DNA of 43,530 bases from Leisingera sp. JC1 (GTDB lineage Bacteria > Pseudomonadota > Alphaproteobacteria > Rhodobacterales > Rhodobacteraceae): NCBI RefSeq assembly GCF_001679925.1, contig NZ_LYUZ01000013.1:36109-79638 (forward strand). The letters are read 5' to 3'. Position numbers and translations under genes: made by a program. The notes beneath the pieces were generated by a model, which worked only from the letters and a program-made list of their open reading frames with translations, did not search any database and was not told the DNA's origin. This document shows, piece by piece, positions 23,912 through 32,273 of this stretch (within the stretch, counting starts at the first letter, position 1; the number at the start of each line of letters is the position of its first letter).

Positions 23912-24079
23912 GGAGGCGCAGCCTCCGCGCGGCACGCGCGGCTTGTCCTTGACACGCTCTTAAAACCGCAATCAGCAACACCCTTGAGGGCATTTCTGCC
24001 TCTCATGGGCTTCCCAGCAAGCCCTTTGCGCCGCGCAGCGGCGCCGGGCCCAACCGTGAAGGCCGTCCGGCAGGACGGC
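23912..24079. repeat. Array of GC-rich hairpins with GCA loops
   Basis: Four short perfect hairpins in the 229-base spacer after hisE. GGAGGC-gca-GCCTCC (23912-23926), CCGCGCG-gca-CGCGCGG (23925-23941), GCGCCGC-gca-GCGGCGC (24028-24044) and GCCGTCC-ggca-GGACGGC (24062-24079). Stem sequences differ but the GCA loop is constant. One more such hairpin lies at 32190-32202, and one with the complementary TGC loop at 13737-13747. They resemble REP-type extragenic palindromes. No T tracts follow them. Confidence 0.7.
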
Positions 24080-24115
24080 AGCAGCGGGCGGGAGCACCCT
24101 GCCCCGCGCCAGCCG

Positions 24116-24586
24116 TCAGAATTTCGAAGAAATGATCCCGGTGGCAAAGCCGCCCATGCGCAGCTCGCCGAACAGGCGCTGGTATTCGATTTTCGGGCAG
24201 CGGTTCTGGATCACCGTGACGCCGCGCGCCTCGGCCTTGGCGGCGGCTTCGGCATGTTCCACGCCGATCTGCATCCATATGGTCTGCAGCTTGGGAAAGG
24301 CCGCCAGCGCCTCATCGACGATCGGCGGCACTGCCTCTGAGCGGCGAAAGATGTCGACCATGTCCACCGGCAGATCAATTTCTGAAAGGCTCGCCCGCAC
24401 CGTTTCGCCAAACAGCATCTTGCCGGCATGGCCGGGATTGACCGGGATCACCCGGTAGCCCTTCAGGCCCAGATAGCGCGCCACGTAATAGCTGGGACGC
24501 ACCGGGTTCATCGACACGCCCACCACCGCCACCGTCTTGGCGCTCTGCAGGACCTTCTTCAGATGCTCGTCACTGTAGTCTGTCAT
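24116..24586 (-). CDS. CoA-binding domain protein (YccU-like)
   Basis: 156 residues with a Rossmann-type CoA-binding fold like the N-terminal domain of succinyl-CoA synthetase. Visible: TVAVVGVSMNPVRPSYYVAR at the nucleotide loop, KGYRVIPVNPGHAG, VDMVDIFRRSEAVPPIVDEA and a terminal VIQNRCPKIEYQRLFGEL. Single-domain members are common and of unclear function. Start ATG 24586 with AGGG ten bases before. Confidence 0.9.
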   Translation of the reverse strand: MTDYSDEHLKKVLQSAKTVAVVGVSMNPVRPSYYVARYLGLKGYRVIPVNPGHAGKMLFGETVRASLSEIDLPVDMVDIFRRSEAVPPIVDEALAAFPKLQTIWMQIGVEHAEAAAKAEARGVTVIQNRCPKIEYQRLFGELRMGGFATGIISSKF

Positions 24587-24639
24587 GCGGGCACCCTAGC
24601 TGCGGCGCCGGCAGCCGCATAGGCGGAATCGCTGCCTGA

Positions 24640-24671
24640 AAATAAAAATGCGCCCGGACGAACCGGGCGCA
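24640..24671 (-). terminator. Terminator downstream of the YHS gene
   Basis: TGCGCCCGG (24649-24657), five-base loop, CCGGGCGCA (24663-24671). On the minus strand it is followed by TTTTTATTTT, a strong terminator, about 120 bases after the YHS-protein stop and shortly before the CoA-binding gene. Two further weak hairpins (CTGCGG/CCGCAG and TCACA/TGTGA) lie between 24690 and 24785. Confidence 0.85.
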
Positions 24672-24790
24672 AGGTATGGAACGAGGGACAGTGAAAAAGA
24701 TCTGCGGTGGTTCCACTCCGCAGTCTGTATTGTATATGGGTCACGGTTTGAAAAATAAAAGCGCTTATCACACATTTGTGAGGTGACACG

Positions 24791-25252
24791 TTATTTTCTG
24801 AGAACGGCAGGCCAATGAATCCTGCCTGAGGCAATCATATGCGCTGTATCAGCCTGCCACAGCACATGCACACGCCTGTTATTCAACAGAAAAAGCTCCC
24901 CATCGACAATTGCCCACAGCTGCGGGTTGCCTTCGTGTAGCTGACCCTTGGACATGGCATAGGCGCAGTACCCCCCGAAAGCAGGCGCATAGGCCCGCGG
25001 GTTGGCTTCGAATTGCGCCTGATTATGGGCTGAGGCAAAGCGCCAGACAACGCCCTTCCACATGACGGCATGTACAGGCCGCCCCTCCTCGGCCGTACCA
25101 TGTTCAAAAAACGCAACCGTGTCATATCCGCCGATGGCCACGCCGGCACGCGAGGAGTACACAGCCGGTTCAGCCCGTGCCGCTTCCGGCAGGGACAGGA
25201 ACAATACCGCGGCGGCCATCAGCACCAGACGCAGGATCACATTGCACTCCAT
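24791..25252 (-). CDS. Secreted YHS-domain protein
   Basis: 153 residues. A signal peptide (hydrophobic LVLMAAAVLFLSLPEAARA) precedes a YHS domain: VAIGGYDTVAFFEHGTAEEG, VWRFASAHNQAQFEANPRAY and FGGYCAYAMSKG, the Cys being a presumed metal or haem-related ligand. YHS proteins of this type are periplasmic, often beside metal-handling genes. Function not known here. The ATG at 25252 lacks a clear ribosome site; a GTG four codons on (25240), preceded by TGGAG, may be the real start. Confidence 0.82.
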   Translation of the reverse strand: MECNVILRLVLMAAAVLFLSLPEAARAEPAVYSSRAGVAIGGYDTVAFFEHGTAEEGRPVHAVMWKGVVWRFASAHNQAQFEANPRAYAPAFGGYCAYAMSKGQLHEGNPQLWAIVDGELFLLNNRRVHVLWQADTAHMIASGRIHWPAVLRK

Positions 25253-25346
25253 TCACTGCTTGCATCAGGCCTGCGACTTTGCCGCACCGCCGTGCCGTTG
25301 CAAAGGCGGCTTACGCAGATGTGAACAAGGTGTGACACCAGGCTCC

Positions 25347-26123
25347 TCAGCGGGCGATGGACGCGTAAAGGGCAATTGCCGCTGCATTGGAGACGTTGAG
25401 CGAGCCAAAGCCGCCTGCAGCATCGATCTTGACCAGCCCGTCCACGGTCTCCTTGGTTTTCTGGCGCAGGCCCGGACCTTCGGCACCCAGCACCAGCGCC
25501 ACCGGCAGGTGCTGCTTGCCCGCCAGCGCGGACTCGATGGTCTGATCGGCCTCGCCATCCAGGCCCAGCACTATAAAGCCCATGCCCTGCAGTTCGGTTA
25601 TGGTATCGGCGAGGTTGCGCATCCGCAGGTACGGCTGACGCTCCAGCGCGCCGCTGGCGGTCTTGGCCAAGGCCCCGGTTTCCGGTGCCGAATGGTGGCG
25701 GGTCCCAATGACGGCGCTGGCGCCCAGCACCTCGGCTGAGCGCAGGATGGCACCAACGTTATGCGGGTCTGTCACCCGGTCCAGCAGCAGCACGCGGGGC
25801 GCTTCAAGGCCAATGCAGTTTTCTGCCAGCCCGCCCCAGTTCAGCGGCTTTACCTCCAGCGCCGCCCCTTGGTGCACCGACTGCGGGTCGATGGGCGGGT
25901 TGAATTTCCGCGGGTCGATGACCTCTGCTTCAATGCCGCACTCTTCAATGGCATCCGCCAGTTTCGCCTGCGCGTTCAGGGTCACCATCAGGCGCAGTTT
26001 TTCACGCTTGGGATTGAGCAGCGCGTCACGCACCGCATGCAGCCCGAACAGCCATACGGTTTCTGCCGCGGCGGCCTTCTTGGACTGTTCTTTTTCGACG
26101 ACCCATTTGGGTTTCTTGGACAT
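25347..26123 (-). CDS. rlmB: 23S rRNA (guanosine-2'-O-)-methyltransferase RlmB
   Basis: 258 residues, a SPOUT (SpoU) RNA 2'-O-methyltransferase. An N-terminal substrate-binding domain (WLFGLHAVRDALLNPKREK) and a knotted catalytic domain with the three family motifs: LLLDRVTDPHNVGAILRSAE, VLGAEGPGLRQ and LNVSNAAAIALY. The best match is RlmB, which methylates G2251 in the ribosomal P loop; TrmH-type tRNA enzymes are the alternative. Start ATG 26123 (MSKKPKWVVEKEQSKK), seven bases after GGAG. Divergent from tRNA-Tyr. Confidence 0.9.
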   Translation of the reverse strand: MSKKPKWVVEKEQSKKAAAAETVWLFGLHAVRDALLNPKREKLRLMVTLNAQAKLADAIEECGIEAEVIDPRKFNPPIDPQSVHQGAALEVKPLNWGGLAENCIGLEAPRVLLLDRVTDPHNVGAILRSAEVLGASAVIGTRHHSAPETGALAKTASGALERQPYLRMRNLADTITELQGMGFIVLGLDGEADQTIESALAGKQHLPVALVLGAEGPGLRQKTKETVDGLVKIDAAGGFGSLNVSNAAAIALYASIAR

Positions 26124-26179
26124 TTTGCACTCCGGCAGAAAGAATTTGCGGGGCGCGCGAAAAACTTGCGTTTTTCCGG

Positions 26180-26208
26180 TTGACGCTCCTTTGGCCTGCT
26201 TGTAATCA
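26180..26208 (+). promoter_or_regulatory. Promoter of tRNA-Tyr
   Basis: TTGACG (26180-26185), 17-base spacer, TAATCA (26203-26208), about 36 bases before the mature tRNA. Confidence 0.55.
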
Positions 26209-26243
26209 CGCCTCCACATCAGGTGCAACAAGCAACTGACAGT

Positions 26244-26327
26244 GGGCGACAGGCCGCAAGGTGTGGCAGGGGACTGTAACTCCCTCGCGGAGACGCACGC
26301 CTGGTTCGATTCCAGGGTCGCCCACCA
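26244..26327 (+). tRNA. tRNA-Tyr(GTA)
   Basis: 84 bases including CCA. The acceptor stem GGGCGAC pairs with GTCGCCC, discriminator A, the anticodon loop CTGTAAC gives GTA, and a long variable arm (class II) marks Tyr. The T arm is CTGGTTCGATTCCAG. Confidence 0.95.
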
Positions 26328-26400
26328 TCTTCTCTCTTTTTCTGATCAGACGATGGTGGTTCAGCAGCAGGCGGAACAGGCCGCGCGCTGCGTGGACGCC

Positions 26401-26429
26401 TAAAAAGCCCGCATCAGATATGCGGACTT
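26401..26429 (-). terminator. Terminator of the nnrU-DUF2478 unit
   Basis: A ten-position stem (26405-26414 with 26420-26429, one C/A mismatch) around CAGAT. On the minus strand it is followed by TTTTTA. It sits 31 bases past the stop of the DUF2478 gene. Confidence 0.75.
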
Positions 26430-26459
26430 ACCTTTTGATTTAAAATAGCAATCTGCTCC

Positions 26460-26978
26460 TTACGCAGTTTCTGCCACGGCCTGCTCCGCCCATTCGACGA
26501 GCGCGTCCAGATCCGGCCCGGCCGCGACCGCCATGCCGTCAGCAAAGGCTTGGAACGGCTCCACGTTCATCTTATTGACGCCGGAAATCACCGGGATGCC
26601 CAGCGCCAGCGCCTCGCCGATGATTGGCCGCATGCCGCGCCCGTCAGCCTCGTGCTTGCCGAATTTGTTGACGATCATCAGCTGCGGTGCCGGGTCTGTT
26701 TGGAGGACGGCAGAGACCTGCCCGACCGCCTGTTCCAGCGCCTCCGGGTTCAGGCGGCAGCCGCGGGCGCCAGCGCCCAGGGATTGCGAAATACGGATGG
26801 TCTCGCCGGCGGGCAGCACCCGCACATCCATGTCGCACAGTTCCTTGTCGTAGCATTCCACATTGGTCTGCACGATGCCGGCCAGGCGGACGCCCTTGGC
26901 CTGCAGCCGTTCGGCCAGTTCGCTCAGCAAACGGTCAGTGGCACCGCGTTCTTCGGTCATCACATAGGCCAGGTGCAT
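26460..26978 (-). CDS. DUF2478 protein (nucleoside triphosphatase-like, molybdate-linked family)
   Basis: 172 residues of the DUF2478 family (MHLAYVMTEERGATDRLLSE, AGIVQTNVECYDKELCDMDV, SQSLGAGARGCRLNPEAL and MIVNKFGKHEADGRGMRP, a conserved block). Family members are found in molybdate-transport and molybdenum-enzyme operons; the function is not established. Start ATG 26978 after GGAGAG. It follows nnrU by 62 bases on the same strand and probably shares its transcript. Confidence 0.85.
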   Translation of the reverse strand: MHLAYVMTEERGATDRLLSELAERLQAKGVRLAGIVQTNVECYDKELCDMDVRVLPAGETIRISQSLGAGARGCRLNPEALEQAVGQVSAVLQTDPAPQLMIVNKFGKHEADGRGMRPIIGEALALGIPVISGVNKMNVEPFQAFADGMAVAAGPDLDALVEWAEQAVAETA

Positions 26979-27040
26979 TTGTCGGTCTCTCCAGTCTCGT
27001 GTCGTTTCATAGGTGGTCATGCGGCCGCCGGGGTCAACCC

Positions 27041-27703
27041 CTACCAGGGCAGCGGACTGTAGCCGATGATCGGGGCGTGCAAGACCAGCAGCGCCAGGAA
27101 CACCGCCGCGGCCAGCCCGGTCTCACTAGCCATGGGGCGCAGGCGCAGCAGTTTCAGCCGCGCAGTGTTGCGGCTGAGGCGGCGCCATTCCCCCTGCCCC
27201 ATCTGGCGCTGCTTGCGCTTGTCGATCAGCGCCATGCCTATCCAGGCAAAGCCCGCAAAGAGGCCAAACAGGATCACATGCGCCAGGTCGCCGTTGGCCA
27301 GAAGGTGCGCCCCGGCCCAAAGCGCCATTGCCGCCAGCAGCGGGTGGCGGCTGACAGCCAGGATGCCGGGGTCCGCCGGGTCAAAAGCGCGCAGCCCCAG
27401 ACCGCCAAAGCTGAACGGATTCTGCCGCATCATGCCACCCACCGCCAGCAGGCAGGCCAGCGGCATCACCAGCAGCGGCACCCAGCGGAAGCCCTCCCAA
27501 TAGGGCAAAACGCCAACAAAAGGCGCGCGAGCGGCGGCGACAACCAGCCAAGCGAGGATCATCAGCGACAGCAGGCTATAGGCAATGATATAGCCGCGCA
27601 GGCCGAGGCGGCTGACCAGCCACGGCCGCACCGGCGGGCGCACGGGGATGGCGTGGCTGGCCAGGAACAGCATCAGCGCAGCGGTGAACTCAAACCAGGC
27701 CAT
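27041..27703 (-). CDS. nnrU: NnrU family membrane protein
   Basis: 220 residues with about six membrane segments. Family features: FLASHAIPVRPPVRPWLVSRLG near the start, the block GIFAVSRHP-like GILAVSRHPLLAAMALWAGA, and the closing LRLRPMASETG. NnrU is needed for nitric-oxide and nitrite metabolism in some Rhodobacteraceae (nir/nor clusters), though many homologues lie elsewhere, as here. It also resembles methyltransferase-like isoprenylcysteine carboxyl methyltransferase folds. Start ATG 27703, eight bases after GGAG. Upstream, GGGCAA-N9-TTGCCC (27753-27773) is a possible operator. Confidence 0.85.
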   Translation of the reverse strand: MAWFEFTAALMLFLASHAIPVRPPVRPWLVSRLGLRGYIIAYSLLSLMILAWLVVAAARAPFVGVLPYWEGFRWVPLLVMPLACLLAVGGMMRQNPFSFGGLGLRAFDPADPGILAVSRHPLLAAMALWAGAHLLANGDLAHVILFGLFAGFAWIGMALIDKRKQRQMGQGEWRRLSRNTARLKLLRLRPMASETGLAAAVFLALLVLHAPIIGYSPLPW

Positions 27704-27779
27704 CGGGGTTTCTCCGGTTATAGATCAGACTTCATTGCAGCTATAGGCGGGCGGGCAATATAGAACGTTGCCCCAGATC

Positions 27780-27807
27780 AAAAAGGGCGCCGCTGGGGCG
27801 CCCTTTT
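27780..27807. terminator. Terminator of the betaine-type ABC operon
   Basis: AAAAGGGCGCC (27781-27791), GCTGG loop, GGCGCCCTTTT (27797-27807), with T tracts on both sides, 20 bases after the stop of the permease gene on the minus strand. Confidence 0.9.
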
Positions 27808-27826
27808 CACTTGGGTTTGAGGTTAG

Positions 27827-29863
27827 TTACAGGCCAAGCGCCTTGCGCCGCTCCTCGGCAAAGCCCTGCACCATACGGTCGGCGATCAAGGCGAGGATCG
27901 CCATCGCCGCACCTGCGGAGATGCCCAGCCCCACATCCGCCTGCCCTAGCGCCAGATAGATCGACTGGCCGAGGCCGGTGGTGCCGATCAGCGCCGCAAT
28001 GACCAGCATCGCAAAGGCATAGAGGATGGTCTGGTTCAGCCCCAGCAGGATCGACGGCGCCGCGTAAGGCGCGCGGATGTCCTTGAGCATCTGCCATGTG
28101 GTGGCGCCGGAGGCAGTGGCAGCCTCGATCATCTCGTCCGGCGTCGAGACCAGCCCGTGCCGCGTGTAACGGATCATCGGCACGATGGCATAGGCGATGA
28201 TCGCCAGGAAGGCGGAGAACTCGCCGATCTGGAACACCATCAGCACCGGGATCAGGAACACGAACAGCGGAATGGTCTGCAGCATGTCGCAGACTGGGCG
28301 CACCACCCGCCAGACACCGGGCGACACCGCCGATGCCAAGCCAATGGCACCACCCATCAGCGCGCAGGCAAACACGGCAGCACCGGAGAGGTATAGCGAC
28401 AGCAATGCCCGCTCCCACAGGCCGGAGAGCAGGATGGTGCCCAACAGGACGACAGTCAGAACGGACAAATTGCGACCACCTGCAACCCAGGCCAGCGCGC
28501 CGGCGCCCACCAGCACAAAGGGCCATGGCAGCTGGGAAATGCCAGTTTCCAGCATTCCAGCAGCAATCAGCAGCATGACACCGAGCGCTACCCGTCCGCG
28601 CAGTGCAAAGACCACCCCGGCCGCGGCACCCGCCGCAAACAGCGCTGCACTCATCATCGGGGTCCAGGCAAAGCCCCAGGTGAAGGGCAGCACCGCCTGA
28701 TCCAGTCCGATCCGCATCGGCAGCAGCACGTAGAACAGCACGTTGTTCTTGAGCGCAGTCAGGAATTCCGCATTGGCGCTGGTGAAGGACGACAGGCCGC
28801 GGTCGACACTGTCCGCCACCGGGTTGAACAGGCCATAGGCGCCGGGCTGCTGAATGCTGCCCCAGAAGGCCGCGCTGACCACGACACCCAGCGCCACGAT
28901 GCCCCAAGCGATGCGCGCATCGTGCATGTCGCGCCGGTCCTGGGTCAGGGTGCCGCTCATCCGGTCGATCAGGATTGCAAAGATCACAATCACCAGGCCT
29001 GCCAAGAGGCTCTGTCCGAACTGCGCCTTGCGCATGGTCAGCAGGACCTCCCAGCCGATGTCGTCAAAGCCGCCGATCACGGCCGCGATGATCACCATCG
29101 ACAGCGCCGCCATAAGGCACTGGTTGACGCCCACCATGATCTGCTGCCCGGCGGAAGGGATCTCGCACTGGAACAGCTGCTGCAAGCGGGTGCCGCCAGC
29201 CATAATGGCAGCTTCCTTGATCTCCGGCTCCACCCGTTCGAGACCAAGGAGCACATTGCGCGCCATCGGCGGCGCCGCGTAGATGGCGGAGGCGATGAGG
29301 CCGACCACAGGACCAAAGCCGAACAGCACCAGCAACGGCGTGAGATAGGCAAAGGTCGGTACCGTCTGCATGATGTCGAGCACCGCCTGCACCGGCTGGC
29401 GAATCTTGGGGAATTCATTGGCGAGGATGCCGATGCCGCCGCCAATGATCAGCGCCAAGGGCACCGAGACGGCAACCAGCGCCAGAGTGTTCATGCTTTC
29501 GGGCCAGTAGCCCGACGCCAGCACAAAGCCGAGGCCCACCACAGCCATCAGTGCCATCCGCACGCCGCCCAGGGTCCAGGCCAGTGCCGTGGTGGCGCAG
29601 ATGACCAGCGGCCAGGGCGTGTGGCTCAGCACGTAGTTTGCCGCTTCCATCGGATAGAACATCAGCGCCGAGAAGGCACGGGCGGTTGGTTTGATGAGTG
29701 CCAGGAACCATTCCATGAAGGCCCCGACCCAGTCGGTGGCGGGCAGCACCCAGGCAGCAGGGAATTTCACAAGCCATGGGGCACTGCTTTCCAGAGCCAA
29801 GCACAGAGCACCCACCGCCGCTGCGATCAGCGCCGCAATCGAGCCTTTCGAAAGACCTGCCAT
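27827..29863 (-). CDS. Fused two-domain ABC permease (glycine betaine/proline/TMAO type)
   Basis: 678 residues with two binding-protein-dependent permease domains in one chain (about 95-290 and 445-660), each ending in an EAA loop (LERVEPEIKEAAIMAGGT and VSTPDEMIEAATASGATTW). Most relatives of the ProW type carry only one domain, whereas fused forms are known for betaine and TMAO importers of marine Rhodobacteraceae. It sits in the inner membrane with the ATPase of the preceding gene. Its ATG 29863 lies in the stop of that gene (TGATG), so translation is coupled. The substrate is a quaternary or tertiary amine by family; which one is not decided. Confidence 0.87.
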   Translation of the reverse strand: MAGLSKGSIAALIAAAVGALCLALESSAPWLVKFPAAWVLPATDWVGAFMEWFLALIKPTARAFSALMFYPMEAANYVLSHTPWPLVICATTALAWTLGGVRMALMAVVGLGFVLASGYWPESMNTLALVAVSVPLALIIGGGIGILANEFPKIRQPVQAVLDIMQTVPTFAYLTPLLVLFGFGPVVGLIASAIYAAPPMARNVLLGLERVEPEIKEAAIMAGGTRLQQLFQCEIPSAGQQIMVGVNQCLMAALSMVIIAAVIGGFDDIGWEVLLTMRKAQFGQSLLAGLVIVIFAILIDRMSGTLTQDRRDMHDARIAWGIVALGVVVSAAFWGSIQQPGAYGLFNPVADSVDRGLSSFTSANAEFLTALKNNVLFYVLLPMRIGLDQAVLPFTWGFAWTPMMSAALFAAGAAAGVVFALRGRVALGVMLLIAAGMLETGISQLPWPFVLVGAGALAWVAGGRNLSVLTVVLLGTILLSGLWERALLSLYLSGAAVFACALMGGAIGLASAVSPGVWRVVRPVCDMLQTIPLFVFLIPVLMVFQIGEFSAFLAIIAYAIVPMIRYTRHGLVSTPDEMIEAATASGATTWQMLKDIRAPYAAPSILLGLNQTILYAFAMLVIAALIGTTGLGQSIYLALGQADVGLGISAGAAMAILALIADRMVQGFAEERRKALGL

Positions 29864-30915
29864 CACCCTTGCTCCACCTGCAGCGCGGCAGCGAGGTCTG
29901 CAGGGTTCACCACGCCGACCAGCTTGCCGTCATCCGTGCGGACCGGCACCGGCTCGTACAGCTCCATACAGCGCGCAAGGGCTGCATCCAGCGTCATATC
30001 CTGGCGCAGGCCGGGATCGTCGGCGCCGTAGACATGGTGTTCGCCCGGCTGCATTACCGAGGACACATGCGCATGCTGGCCCTTGGCCACGTCCTTGGAG
30101 AACTCGCGCACATAGTCATCGACCGGGCGCAGCACGATGTCGGCAGGCGTGCCGATCTGCACCACCTTGCCGTCGCGCATGATGGCGATGCGGTCGGCGA
30201 GCTTCAGCGCCTCATTGATGTCATGAGTGATGAAAACGATGGTGGTCCTAAGCTTGGCCTGGATTTCCAGGAACTCATCCTGCAGCTGCCGCCGGATCAG
30301 CGGGTCCAACGCCGAGAACGGCTCATCCAGGAACCAGACCGAACAATCCGCCACCAGCGAGCGGGCAATACCGACGCGCTGGCGCTGGCCGCCGGACAGC
30401 TCGCGCGGGAAGTTCTTTTCCCGCCCGCCGAGGCCGACCAGTTCGATCACCTCCTGCGCCTTGGCAAGGCGCTGCTTCTTCTTCACCCCCTGCACCCGCA
30501 GCGGGTAGGCGACGTTTTCCGCCACGGTCATATGCGGGAACAGGCCGAAGTGCTGGAACACCATGCCCAGCTTCTTGCGGCGCAGCTCGATCAGCCGCTT
30601 GGGACTGGCCTCGACGATGTTTTCGCCGTCGATGCGGATCTCGCCGCCGGTGGCGTGCAGCAGGTGCGAGATGCAACGGATCAGGGTGGACTTGCCGGAG
30701 CCTGACAGCCCCATGATCACAAACAGCTCCCCCTCCTTCACGTCAAAGGAGGCGTCCTGCACTGCCGGGATCAGCCCCTTGCCGCGCAAGTCCTGCGCTG
30801 CTGCTTCGGGTGTTTCGTGCCGCGACAGCGCCTCCTTCAAGGCGCTGTCTGCGTTGTTGCCAAACACCTGCCAGACATTCCGGCAGGTGATGGCAGGCGT
30901 CTCAGAGCCGCTCAC
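29863..30915 (-). CDS. ABC transporter ATP-binding protein (ProV/OpuA family)
   Basis: 350 residues. An N-terminal ProV-type extension (ITCRNVWQVFG) leads to Walker A GLSGSGKST (about 69-77), Q-loop MVFQHFGLFPHMTV, signature LSGGQRQRVGIARSL, Walker B VWFLDEPFSALDP and the H-loop FITHDINEA. The C-terminus has a CBS-type regulatory stretch (about 275-348; VPVRTDDGKLVGVVNPAD), used by OpuA/ProV proteins to sense ionic strength. I propose GTG 30915, 10 bases after the stop of the binding-protein gene; ATG 30969 within that gene is an alternative giving 368 residues. Confidence 0.88.
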   Translation of the reverse strand: MSGSETPAITCRNVWQVFGNNADSALKEALSRHETPEAAAQDLRGKGLIPAVQDASFDVKEGELFVIMGLSGSGKSTLIRCISHLLHATGGEIRIDGENIVEASPKRLIELRRKKLGMVFQHFGLFPHMTVAENVAYPLRVQGVKKKQRLAKAQEVIELVGLGGREKNFPRELSGGQRQRVGIARSLVADCSVWFLDEPFSALDPLIRRQLQDEFLEIQAKLRTTIVFITHDINEALKLADRIAIMRDGKVVQIGTPADIVLRPVDDYVREFSKDVAKGQHAHVSSVMQPGEHHVYGADDPGLRQDMTLDAALARCMELYEPVPVRTDDGKLVGVVNPADLAAALQVEQG

Positions 30916-30925
30916 TTGGGTCAGC

Positions 30926-31891
30926 TCAGTTAATGGCGGCGTCGACAACCGGGCGCCACTTGTCCTCATTGGCGGCCATCCACTCGGCAACCACCTCTTC
31001 AACCTTGCCGCCGTCCACGTCGACCGCGCCCATCATCGGCTGCTGGTCTTCCACGGCCAGGGTGTAGTTCGAAAGGATTTCAAACGCCGCAGGCCAGGTT
31101 TCCTCGGTGCCGGACCATGCGGCCTTGAAGATGCGCGAGGGAGAGAAGTCGCAGTCGTTCACCGCATCGGGGTTCGGGCCCCAGGCGGGATCGGAGAAGC
31201 AGGCATCCTCGCCCGGCGGCAGATCGACGAATTTGACGTCATAGGCCGACATCGCCCAATGCGGCTGCCAGAAGGTGATCAGCAGCGGCGTCTTGCGCTC
31301 GGTGGCTGCGCGCAGCTCAACAATCAGCGCCGCCTCGGAGCCCGCAGGCACGGCCTTGAACGGCAGCGCCAGGCCAGTCATGCGGTCCGCACCCGGGGTG
31401 CCCCAGTCGGCCGGATAATCAACCAGGCGGCCTTCGGGCAGGGTTTCGGCAGTGGCGAATTGCGCGGCGCAGTCCTTCAGCGCCTCCCAGGCCGGCAGGC
31501 CGGGGCAGATCTCGGCCACATGCGCCGGATAGGCGATGCCCTCACGCGCGTTCAGCTCCAGGTCGCCCAGCTCGACAACGGTGCCCTCCTCGACCTTCTT
31601 GGCGTATTCGTCGGACACGTTGGAGGACCAGATTTCCAGCGTCGCGTGGATGTCGCCATCGGCAATCGCCTGAAACTGGTTCATCATGCCGGCAGAGACG
31701 TATTCCACGTCATAGCCCGCAGCCTTGAGCATTTCGCCTGCGATATGGGTCGTCACATGCTGGCCGGTCCATTCGTTCACCGCCAGCTTGATCGGCTTGC
31801 TGGTGTCGCCCAGCTCTGCCGCAGAGGCGATGCCCGCGGCAACCGTCATCGTTGCAGCGCCCAGCGCCAGTGCATATCCCTTGAAGTTCAT
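30926..31891 (-). CDS. Betaine/TMAO-type ABC substrate-binding protein 1
   Basis: 321 residues with a signal peptide (MNFKGYALALGAATMTVAAG, cut near ASAAEL), periplasmic. Type II binding fold (OpuAC-like) with aromatic ligand-box candidates in LAVNEWTGQHV and LLITFWQPHWAMS. A loop bounded by two Cys (ACFSDPAWGPNPDAVNDCDF) is kept in the second paralogue; a disulfide-bridged, Ca-binding hairpin is described for the TMAO-binding protein TmoX, so TMAO or glycine betaine are the leading ligands (inference). Start ATG 31891 after AGGGAG. First gene of the ABC operon. Confidence 0.85.
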   Translation of the reverse strand: MNFKGYALALGAATMTVAAGIASAAELGDTSKPIKLAVNEWTGQHVTTHIAGEMLKAAGYDVEYVSAGMMNQFQAIADGDIHATLEIWSSNVSDEYAKKVEEGTVVELGDLELNAREGIAYPAHVAEICPGLPAWEALKDCAAQFATAETLPEGRLVDYPADWGTPGADRMTGLALPFKAVPAGSEAALIVELRAATERKTPLLITFWQPHWAMSAYDVKFVDLPPGEDACFSDPAWGPNPDAVNDCDFSPSRIFKAAWSGTEETWPAAFEILSNYTLAVEDQQPMMGAVDVDGGKVEEVVAEWMAANEDKWRPVVDAAIN

Positions 31892-32273
31892 CTCAATACT
31901 CCCTGTCATTGTTTTTGCGCCGCCGGTTGTCCGGCTTGGCGCGTCATTGGAACCCGGCGGTTCATGGCTCCTGCCAAGCCTTTTGGCAGTTCGTCTTCTT
32001 ACTTGCAGGAGCCGGTGCTATTAGTGTGGCCGGGGATAATGCAAGTATTGGAACATATTACGACCGCTTGTCGAGCAAATGCGACGCAAATCGTGAAATA
32101 TTTTGATTGCCGGTTCAAGTTTTTGTGCAAATAGACAAGTTCTGGAATCATCCTTGCCCGCCAGAGCCGAACCTAAAGAGCGGGCAAACCGGCCGCAGGC
32201 CGCTTCCGAAAGCAAAAACAGCGCCCCTGTTTTACAGGCGCGCTGCTGAAGCGAGAAGAGAAATATGAGCGGC
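31892..32273. other. Spacer with leader hairpin and AT-rich promoter region
   Basis: 382 bases without a gene between the two binding-protein genes. It holds a long imperfect stem-loop at 31966-32013 (GGCTCCTGC with GCAGGAGCC, enclosing TGCCAA/TTGGCA), which would be in the leader of the ABC operon. AT-rich stretches near 32030-32135 are likely to contain its promoter (no pair convincing enough to name). The terminator of the second binding protein and a CGGCC-GCA-GGCCG hairpin (32190-32202) follow. Confidence 0.6.
32210..32244 (-). terminator. Terminator of binding-protein gene 2
   Basis: A ten-position stem 32220-32229 with 32235-32244 (one C/C mismatch), loop TTTTA. On the minus strand it is followed by GTTTTTGCTTTC. 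It shows that the second binding protein is transcribed separately from the ABC operon. Confidence 0.8.

Noticed and set aside
24583-24834. An 83-codon minus-strand frame between the CoA-binding and YHS genes
   Set aside because: It runs through the strong terminator at 24640-24671 and overlaps the end of the YHS gene; no ribosome site and no domain.
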